Assembly: GCA_947456095.1 (NCBI GenBank)
Contig: CANGPX010000011.1
Coordinates: 1-33,645 of the forward strand
DNA: 33,645 nucleotides
Direction of reading: 5' to 3'
Source of the DNA: Acidimicrobiaceae bacterium
GTDB lineage: Bacteria; Actinomycetota; Acidimicrobiia; Acidimicrobiales; RAAP-2
The notes beneath the pieces are model-generated. The model did no database searches. It saw nothing but the letters and a program-made list of their open reading frames with translations, and was not told where the DNA came from. This document shows, piece after piece, positions 14,935-21,336 of the stretch (within the stretch, counting starts at the first letter, position 1; the number at the start of each line of letters is the position of its first letter). Made by a program: the position numbers and the translations under genes.

Positions 14935-17250
14935 CTAGAGAGATGTTGTTGTCCACTCAGCGAAGTCAACGGGTCCGAGTTTTGTTGCCACGAGGGTCAA
15001 GCGTCGTGTTGGACGGGTCATGGCGACGTACAGCGTGCGAAGTCCACGAACCGTAGGCCGATTGTCACCTTCGCTGGCACCACGACGAGCAACTTCCATT
15101 GGCTCAACTACCGTGACGGCGTCGAATTCAAGACCGTTCGCGTCATCGACGGGAACGACGACAACCGGTGCCGACAGCCCACGTGAACCAACAATTCTTG
15201 GGTCAACAGCATCAATTCCTTCGGCGAGAAGCGCTCGCAGCACGTCTTCAGTGAATCCCGCCGGCGCCAGCACGGCCACTCGCCCTTCACCAATTGCCGC
15301 GAGGTGTTCTTTGGTGGCGAACACTGCGGCCGCAGCAAGTTCTTCTCGCCCAACCGTTCGAAAAACGGGACGAACTCCAGCTCGGCGTACTGGTGTTGGC
15401 GGCACGATCTCAGGAGCACCGAGGCCAAGCACTGGGGTTGCCATCTCAATCACTTCAGCAGGTGTGCGGTACGAAACGGTCAGCTCCACGCGCTGAGGCA
15501 AGCGGCTTGGGGTGAGGTGTTGTTCAATGTCTTGCCACCCAGATGGCGTCCATGGTGCGGTTGACTGCGCCACATCACCAACAACAGTCATTGAGCCGTT
15601 GAGTGAGCGTCGAGCCAGCATCCGCAGTTGCATTGGCGAGAGGTCTTGCACCTCATCGACCACGAGATGCCCATAGGCCCGAATTTCTTCTGGGGAGATT
15701 TCTTGGGTCTCGAGCGCCAATCGGCCATCGAGCCCTTCTGGCCAACTGAATCCGTCGCGGTCACGCTGGATTTCCACTCGACGCTTTGCCCCTTCATGGC
15801 GAGGACCAAGAAGTGCCTGGGCCTCATCAATGAGCGCGACATCGGCATCGGTCCACAACACGTCGTCAAGCGATTCAGAGCGTGGTCGGTACAACAGTCG
15901 AATTTGATCGTCTCGCAGGAATTGCTTGGCTGCTGCATTGAGCAGAGGCAACGACCCATATAGATCGTGCAGGAGTTCATGAGCCGATAGGCGCGGCCAG
16001 AGGCGATTGAGGAGTTCAATGAATTCGGGGAGCTGGCGGAGTTGACTGCGAAGTTCCTTCAAATCGAGTTCACCATCGTTGTCCTCGTCAAAGTCCGCGA
16101 CCTCTCGGCGACGCTCAATGGTGCGGGCGAAGAGACGAACTGCTTCGGCTTCAACAAAACGCCGGCGCAGGTTGTGCGAACCCGAACGGCGAATGGCTCG
16201 CTCCAAGATTTGCTTGCTCTGGTCGGGGGTCATGCGAAGGACGAGACCACCAAAGGGGATCTCATAGGATTCGCGGAGCGTGCGCTCACGCAAGCGAATG
16301 GCTCGCGAAATGAACTTTGCCATGACTGAAGCGCCCTTGACCTTGGCCATCTCCGCCGACTCGATGGCACGAACCGAGACCACTTTCACGAGACCTGACA
16401 CGGTGGACAAGGTCACCCCGGTTTCACCAAGGCTCGGCAGCACTTGCTCGATGTAGCGCAAGAACAGTGGGTTGGGGCCAACAACGAGCACGCCTTGCGA
16501 TTCAAGCGGGAACCGGTGGGTGTAGAGCAGATAGGCAGCTCGGTGAAGCGCAACTGCGGTCTTTCCGGTGCCGGGGCCGCCTTGGACCATGAGTGCCCCA
16601 TTGAGTGGCGCTCGAATGATTTCGTCTTGTTCGGCTTGGATCGTGGCGACAATGTCACCCATTTGGCCCGAGCGAGCGCGACCAAGTGCGGCAAAGAGGG
16701 CTCCTGGTCCGCCAATGGGCGCATCACTTTTCACCAGGCCGTCAGGTTCAACTTGGCCGCTTTGGTTGGCGTCTAAGGCACGGAAGTTTCCCTCAGCATC
16801 AGTGAAGTACTCGTCTTCAACGCCAAGGACTTGACGTCGCTTCACATTGAGGTGACGTCTGCGGGTCAACCCAAGTGGATCGCGCCCCGTCGCCCGATAG
16901 AACGGCTCAGCAATCGGGGCACGCCAGTCAACAACGAGAGGCTCTCGCTCGGGACCCGATACTGCTAATCGCCCAATGTGAAAACTATCCGGCTCGCCCG
17001 TAATGGCATCCTCGGCAACATCAATTCGCCCGAAGCAAAGAGCTTGATCACCAATATCGAGTTGCTCGAGCCGAGCAAGGGCACTTCGCACCACAATGTC
17101 GCGCTCAGTCCTGCTTTGAAAGGTGCCACCGCGACCTAAGTCGAGAACCGAATCGCGCAAGTGCTCTGCTTCGACCCGCATGGCTTGCAAACTTGCGTGC
17201 GCATGGTCAAGGAAGGCTTGCTCTTCCTCAAGATCGTGTTTGTTCGTCAC
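14935..17250 (-). CDS. helD: HelD/HelR-type RNA polymerase recycling ATPase (UvrD-like)
   Basis: A 771-residue superfamily-1 ATPase. An N-terminal coiled coil (about 5-70) is the arm that enters the RNA polymerase secondary channel in HelD proteins. Q-motif QAEQDEIIRAP is at about 205-215, Walker A GGPGTGKT at 224-231, Walker B VVDEVQDLSPMQ at about 530-541, motif III GDVAQST at 558-564, and motif VI YVAMTRPTRRL at about 741-751. HelD releases stalled or rifampicin-bound polymerase from DNA. The insert between the two halves of domain 1A (about 300-460) contains an exact EF-hand-like loop (388-399). It starts at GTG 17250 with GGAGGAG 4 nt upstream and is divergent from hemE. The 84 nt between its stop and ctaE hold only a possible ctaE promoter. 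Confidence 0.9.
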   Translation of the reverse strand: MTNKHDLEEEQAFLDHAHASLQAMRVEAEHLRDSVLDLGRGGTFQSRTERDIVVRSALARLEQLDIGDQALCFGRIDVAEDAITGEPDSFHIGRLAVSGPEREPLVVDWRAPIAEPFYRATGRDPLGLTRRRHLNVKRRQVLGVEDEYFTDAEGNFRALDANQSGQVEPDGLVKSDAPIGGPGALFAALGRARSGQMGDIVATIQAEQDEIIRAPLNGALMVQGGPGTGKTAVALHRAAYLLYTHRFPLESQGVLVVGPNPLFLRYIEQVLPSLGETGVTLSTVSGLVKVVSVRAIESAEMAKVKGASVMAKFISRAIRLRERTLRESYEIPFGGLVLRMTPDQSKQILERAIRRSGSHNLRRRFVEAEAVRLFARTIERRREVADFDEDNDGELDLKELRSQLRQLPEFIELLNRLWPRLSAHELLHDLYGSLPLLNAAAKQFLRDDQIRLLYRPRSESLDDVLWTDADVALIDEAQALLGPRHEGAKRRVEIQRDRDGFSWPEGLDGRLALETQEISPEEIRAYGHLVVDEVQDLSPMQLRMLARRSLNGSMTVVGDVAQSTAPWTPSGWQDIEQHLTPSRLPQRVELTVSYRTPAEVIEMATPVLGLGAPEIVPPTPVRRAGVRPVFRTVGREELAAAAVFATKEHLAAIGEGRVAVLAPAGFTEDVLRALLAEGIDAVDPRIVGSRGLSAPVVVVPVDDANGLEFDAVTVVEPMEVARRGASEGDNRPTVRGLRTLYVAMTRPTRRLTLVATKLGPVDFAEWTTTSL

Positions 17251-17254
17251 GCAG

Positions 17255-17261
17255 CTCCTCC
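17255..17261 (-). promoter_or_regulatory. Ribosome binding site of helD
   Basis: GGAGGAG on the minus strand, 4 nt before the GTG start at 17250. It contrasts with the probably leaderless hemE start on the other side of the same intergenic region. Confidence 0.7.
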
Positions 17262-17262
17262 A

Positions 17263-17315
17263 GAACCATCGCTCAGATGGCGAACCAGTCTAGTTTCTGA
17301 CTGAACCATGGTTCA
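17263..17315. promoter_or_regulatory. GAACCA repeats and a 14-bp perfect palindrome between helD and hemE
   Basis: GAACCA occurs three times in direct orientation, starting at 17263, 17282 and 17303, with spacings of 19 and 21 bp (about two helical turns). The third copy forms a perfect palindrome, TGAACCATGGTTCA (17302-17315), with an inverted fourth copy. The array lies in the 115-nt divergent intergenic region, so one regulator could act on helD, on the heme operon, or on both. No known consensus is recognised. Confidence 0.5.
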
Positions 17316-17353
17316 CGAGATGAACAACGGGCCTCGGATAAGGCTCGACCGCC

Positions 17354-17366
17354 TAGATTGAAACCG
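17354..17366 (+). promoter_or_regulatory. Candidate leaderless promoter of hemE
   Basis: TAGATT (17354-17359) fits TAnnnT, and the GTG start of hemE follows 7 nt after its last base, where transcription should begin. No Shine-Dalgarno sequence precedes the GTG. Confidence 0.55.
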
Positions 17367-18415
17367 TGAACACTCCAGCGAATTCGGCCTACATTCGGGC
17401 TTGCAGGGGCCTCTCGGTCCCCCACACTCCCGTGTGGTTTATGCGCCAAGCGGGCCGTTCCCTGCCTGAATATCGAGAACTTCGCGGCAGCGGCTCAATT
17501 CTCCAAGCCATCGCCGATCCTGTGATTGCTGCTGAAGTCACCTTGCAGCCAGTGCGACGCTACGGCGTCGATGCCGCCATTTTGTTCAGCGACATTGTGG
17601 TGCCCGTCCATGCCATTGGCTTTGGCGTTGACGTCGTTCCGGGTCGTGGACCAGTCATGGCTGATCCATTCAAGGACAGAAGCGACCTTGCTCGCCTGCG
17701 CCCACTTCATCCAGATGCGGATTTGCCCTACGTGCTTGAAACCGTTGACCGAGTTGTTGAAGCCCTTGGTGAAACGCCACTCATTGGTTTTGCTGGCGCA
17801 CCGTTTACCGTTGCGAGCTACCTCATTGAAGGTGGGCCTTCACGAGAATTCACCAAGGTGAAAGCGCTCATGCACTCAGATCCTCAACTGTGGGTTGAAC
17901 TCATGGAGCGATTAGCTGAAGGCGCAACCACCTTCATGCGAGCCCAAGTCGCCCATGGCGCTTCAGCACTGCAACTGTTTGACTCGTGGGCCGGATCGCT
18001 CAGCCCCTCTGAATATGAGTGCTTCGCCTTGCCAGCAACCAAAGCCATCATGGACGCCACAGCAGATCTTGGCGTCCCACGCACCCTCTTTGGTGTGGGC
18101 ACTGGTGAACTCTTGGGCCTCATGGCAACTTCTGGGGCTGACGTTGTTGGCGTCGATTGGAGAGTCCCCCTCGATGAAGCCCGTCGTCGCGTCGGCGACT
18201 CGGTGTCACTCCAAGGAAACCTTGACCCAGCACTCACGTTCGCCTCAACTGAAGTGCTCGACGCCGCCACCCGTCGCGTCCTTGATGCAGCAGGTACCCG
18301 GCCGGGACATATTTTTAACCTCGGACATGGCGTTCTTCCCACCACCAACCCCGATGCGCTCAAGCGAGTTGTCGATCTCGTCCACGCTGAAGGCAGAGCA
18401 GGAGTAACCAAATGA
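17366..18415 (+). CDS. hemE: Uroporphyrinogen decarboxylase
   Basis: A 349-residue enzyme of normal length that converts uroporphyrinogen III to coproporphyrinogen III by four decarboxylations in the cytoplasm. The signature WFMRQAGRSLPEYRELR (24-40) supplies R27 and R31. The catalytic aspartate is D76 (LFSDIVVP). GAPFTVASYLIEGG and the C-terminal FNLGHGVLP follow as expected. It is the first gene of hemE-hemH-cgoX; its stop overlaps the hemH start (ATGA). The order of steps in this actinobacterial operon fits the coproporphyrin-dependent pathway, where cgoX and cpfC act before the final decarboxylase HemQ, which is not in this window. Confidence 0.97.
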   Translation: MNTPANSAYIRACRGLSVPHTPVWFMRQAGRSLPEYRELRGSGSILQAIADPVIAAEVTLQPVRRYGVDAAILFSDIVVPVHAIGFGVDVVPGRGPVMADPFKDRSDLARLRPLHPDADLPYVLETVDRVVEALGETPLIGFAGAPFTVASYLIEGGPSREFTKVKALMHSDPQLWVELMERLAEGATTFMRAQVAHGASALQLFDSWAGSLSPSEYECFALPATKAIMDATADLGVPRTLFGVGTGELLGLMATSGADVVGVDWRVPLDEARRRVGDSVSLQGNLDPALTFASTEVLDAATRRVLDAAGTRPGHIFNLGHGVLPTTNPDALKRVVDLVHAEGRAGVTK

Positions 18416-19332
18416 CGAAGAAGACCGGCGTTGTCGTGATGGCGTATGGAACGCCAGGATCAACGGAAGAAGTTGAGCCGTATTACACAAAGATTCGCCA
18501 CGGCCATCCTCCGACCCCAGAGCTGTTGGCTGACCTTGTTCGTCGCTATGACGCCATTGGCGGAATCTCTCCGCTGTCAGAACTCACTGCTGCTCAAGTA
18601 GCCGGCATTGCGCGAACTTTAGAAACAGAACACCCTGACACCTACCAAGTGGCCTTTGGTGCAAAGTACACCTCGCCATCGGTTGAAGATGGGGTTGCGG
18701 CCTTAAGCGGCTCCACGCGCATTATTGGACTCGTCCTCACCCCGCACCAAGCCAGTCTTGGCAGTGAGCAGTACCACGAGCGGGCACGCGCAGAAGCGGA
18801 GCGTCATGGCGCAACCTATGTTCCCGTGACGCACTTCTACGACTTGGAATCGTTTGCGCAAATCCAAGCAACCCGGTTGCAAACTGCTCTCGGAAAACTC
18901 CCCGCCTCAGCAAATGGTTCAACCATGGTGGCCTTTACTGCACACTCGTTGCCCGAAAAGGTCTTAGAACTTGGTGACCCCTACCCGAGCCAAGTGGCTG
19001 AGTCTGGCGCCATGATTGCCAAAGCCGCCGGAATTTCGGACTTTCTCATTGCTTGGCAGAGTGCAGGCCGCACCCGTGACCCATGGATTGGGCCGTCGAT
19101 TCTTGAGATCTTGCCCGCCTTGCACGAAGGAGGTACCACCCATCTTGTGGTGTGCCCCGTGGGCTTTGTCTCTGATCACTTAGAAGTGCTCTATGACTTG
19201 GACATCGAGGCAGACGCAGCGGCAAACGAGCTTGGTCTCCATTTGAGTCGCACCGCTTCACTCAATGCCGATCAAGATTTCCTCCACGTCCTCGTTGAGG
19301 CCATTGTGCGAGCTGACGCGACGAGTGACTGA
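18412..19332 (+). CDS. hemH: Ferrochelatase (coproporphyrin III ferrochelatase)
   Basis: A 306-residue ferrochelatase that inserts ferrous iron into the porphyrin; in actinobacteria the substrate is normally coproporphyrin III (name cpfC). The start VVVMAYGTPGSTEEVEPYY and the metal-site residues H178 (AFTAHSLPEK) and E258 (GFVSDHLEVLYDLD) are present. There is only one cysteine (C248), so the C-terminal [2Fe-2S] cluster found in some actinobacterial ferrochelatases is absent. ATG overlaps the hemE stop by 4 nt; its own stop overlaps the cgoX start by 8 nt. Tight coupling suggests equal expression of the three heme enzymes. Confidence 0.96.
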   Translation: MTKKTGVVVMAYGTPGSTEEVEPYYTKIRHGHPPTPELLADLVRRYDAIGGISPLSELTAAQVAGIARTLETEHPDTYQVAFGAKYTSPSVEDGVAALSGSTRIIGLVLTPHQASLGSEQYHERARAEAERHGATYVPVTHFYDLESFAQIQATRLQTALGKLPASANGSTMVAFTAHSLPEKVLELGDPYPSQVAESGAMIAKAAGISDFLIAWQSAGRTRDPWIGPSILEILPALHEGGTTHLVVCPVGFVSDHLEVLYDLDIEADAAANELGLHLSRTASLNADQDFLHVLVEAIVRADATSD

Positions 19333-20764
19333 ACCAAAGCGACCAGAAGTTCTCGTCCTTGGCGGAGGCATTTCTGGCCTGGCAGCAGCCTTTGAACTCA
19401 CTGGCGGCGAACACCCAGACGGAAGACTTGCCGTCACGATCATTGAGGCTTCGCAAGAGTGTGGGGGGAAAATCGCCTCTGCGCAGATTGCCGGGCGAAC
19501 CATTGACGTTGCCGCAGACGGATTCCTCGCTCGGCGCCCTGAAGCACTCGACCTCATTGGTGCGCTCGGAAAGAGCGAACTCCTGCGAACTCCAGGGACC
19601 TCGGGTGCATCAATTTTTGCTCGCGGCAAACTTCGGGCCATGCCCGAAGGCCTCTCGCTGGGTATTCCCACCAATTGGCGGGCACTGGCAAAGTCACGCG
19701 TGCTCTCACTGCATGGACTCCTGCGTGCTGGTCTCGACCTTGTTGCCCCTCGACATGATTTGCGGGGGAAACTTGGTGACCGAGCCATTGGTCCACTCGT
19801 TGCAGCCAAACTCGGCCGAGAAGTTGTTCAAACCTTGGTTGACCCCATGCTCGGTGGTATTCATGCAGGTCATGTGGCCGAGATGTCAGCGAGTGCGACT
19901 TTTCCTCAACTGCTCGAAGTAGCTGGAAACTCTGGTTCGCTCATGCATGCGCTGCGTGCCACGCTGCCCCCGAGCCCGACGAGTGACGCCCCGGCCAAAC
20001 CAGTGTTCAACTCGCTCGACGGCAGTGTTGCCTCGCTTGTTTCCGCACTGGTTGAGTGCCTGACGGCTCGAGGGGTGACGTTCGCTTCGGCCACCAAAGC
20101 CACAAAAATGACGCGAACGCATGCGGACTACCTCGTGACGACGGACAAGGGTGAGTTCTCGGCTCAAGCGGTGGTTTTCGCCCTTCCGGCAGAGCCAGCT
20201 GCGCAGGTTATTCGAGAACTCGATGCGGAGCTTGGTGGGCTCCTTGACACCATCATCTACGCCTCGGTCGGCGTGGTCACCCTCGTCGTCGATCCTGACC
20301 TGTTGCCCAAGGATCGTCACGGCACGGGGCTCCTCGTGCCTTCGACGTCGCGTCGCCGAGCGGGAACGGCATTTTTCACCACAGCGGTGACCTATCTGTC
20401 AACAAAGTGGCCACATGTTGCCCGAAGTGGCGATGAGCTTCTTCGCGTCTCGGTTGGCAAGATTGACGACGTTCGTTTCGCCACGCTTTCTGATGAACAA
20501 CTCGTGACACAAGTCATTGATGAGTTGAGCGAACTTTTTGGTGTGGTCGTGACGGCACGAGAAACCCACGTGAAGCGGTGGATGAATGCGCTTCCCCAGT
20601 ACCAGGTGAACCACCTGCTCCGAGTTGGTGGCATTGAAGCAGCCGCTGAGCGCCTCGGTCACGTGGCCTTCACCGGTGCGGCAATTGGCGGAGTGGGCAT
20701 CCCAGCATGCATTGGTCACGGCCGAAAGACCGGCCAACGCATCCGTAATGCTCTTTTGGACTGA
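19325..20764 (+). CDS. hemY: Coproporphyrinogen III / protoporphyrinogen IX oxidase (FAD)
   Basis: About 479 residues from GTG 19325, chosen because it overlaps the hemH end by only 8 nt and puts the FAD motif at the normal place. An in-frame start at 19265 would add 20 residues that lie inside hemH. The dinucleotide motif VLGGGISGLAAAFEL is at about 11-25, followed by IIEAS with the ribose-binding Glu. The C-terminal GAAIGGVGIPACIGHGRKTG is the FAD-binding end of the HemY/HemG family. It oxidises the porphyrinogen with oxygen; in this pathway type it would be CgoX acting on coproporphyrinogen III. The stop is 1 nt from the stop of the convergent HAD gene. Confidence 0.94.
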   Translation: MTEPKRPEVLVLGGGISGLAAAFELTGGEHPDGRLAVTIIEASQECGGKIASAQIAGRTIDVAADGFLARRPEALDLIGALGKSELLRTPGTSGASIFARGKLRAMPEGLSLGIPTNWRALAKSRVLSLHGLLRAGLDLVAPRHDLRGKLGDRAIGPLVAAKLGREVVQTLVDPMLGGIHAGHVAEMSASATFPQLLEVAGNSGSLMHALRATLPPSPTSDAPAKPVFNSLDGSVASLVSALVECLTARGVTFASATKATKMTRTHADYLVTTDKGEFSAQAVVFALPAEPAAQVIRELDAELGGLLDTIIYASVGVVTLVVDPDLLPKDRHGTGLLVPSTSRRRAGTAFFTTAVTYLSTKWPHVARSGDELLRVSVGKIDDVRFATLSDEQLVTQVIDELSELFGVVVTARETHVKRWMNALPQYQVNHLLRVGGIEAAAERLGHVAFTGAAIGGVGIPACIGHGRKTGQRIRNALLD

Positions 20765-20765
20765 A

Positions 20766-21263
20766 CTACTCGTAGTAGCCCGAATGGATGTAGAGGCAGG
20801 GAACTCCCTCTGCCACATACATCGCATGGTTGTCCGGGTCGTCATCTAAAGCCAGTTGCACATCAAAGCCATAGCGGCGGAGGTCGTGCACCACGTCTCG
20901 CTTGAAGATCGAGACCTGCGAGTAGTCACCCCAGTCACGCATCACCAAAACGTCGAACCGCAATTCATAGCGCTCAAGCCAGGCCAAGGTCTGTGGGGCA
21001 ACTCTCGAGGGCCGCCCCGTCAGCAAAATGATCTGCAGATCCGAGTCGAGAAGGTCAAGCAATCTGGCTTGTTCGGCAATGACTGGGTCGTCACCACAGG
21101 CCTCAAAGAACGCATTCCAGTCGCGTCGGCCCTGCTCGATGTAGTGCTGACGACCAGCAGCGTCAGATAACACCCCATCAATGTCGAAGATCACGGCCTT
21201 CGATGGCGGCACGAGACCTCGGTGCCAGTGCCACAGTCCTGTCAATTCTCCGCCCCAAGCCAC
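20766..21263 (-). CDS. HAD-superfamily phosphatase
   Basis: A 165-residue HAD protein. Motif I is F26-D27-I28-D29-G30 (nucleophile D27, acid D29), motif II is LLTGRP (T82), the motif III lysine is K121 (FKRDVV), and motif IV is ALDDDPDNHAMY (D140-D142 region). The layout resembles the phosphatase domain of polynucleotide kinase-phosphatase and related small hydrolases of unknown substrate. It starts at GTG 21263. TAGGCT (21275-21270) lies 6 nt upstream, consistent with a leaderless transcript. A shorter start at an internal GTG before the HAD core is possible. It is divergent from the large membrane protein gene. Confidence 0.85.
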   Translation of the reverse strand: MAWGGELTGLWHWHRGLVPPSKAVIFDIDGVLSDAAGRQHYIEQGRRDWNAFFEACGDDPVIAEQARLLDLLDSDLQIILLTGRPSRVAPQTLAWLERYELRFDVLVMRDWGDYSQVSIFKRDVVHDLRRYGFDVQLALDDDPDNHAMYVAEGVPCLYIHSGYYE

Positions 21264-21269
21264 CGCTTG

Positions 21270-21275
21270 AGCCTA
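21270..21275 (-). promoter_or_regulatory. Candidate -10 element of the HAD phosphatase gene
   Basis: TAGGCT on the minus strand fits TAnnnT and ends 6 nt before the GTG start at 21263. No ribosome binding site is visible, so a leaderless start is likely. Confidence 0.4.
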
Positions 21276-21336
21276 ACGGTTGCAGATGCAATGCCGAAGA
21301 GTCTCAGGCAGTGCTGGAAGGTGGGAACATAGAGAC

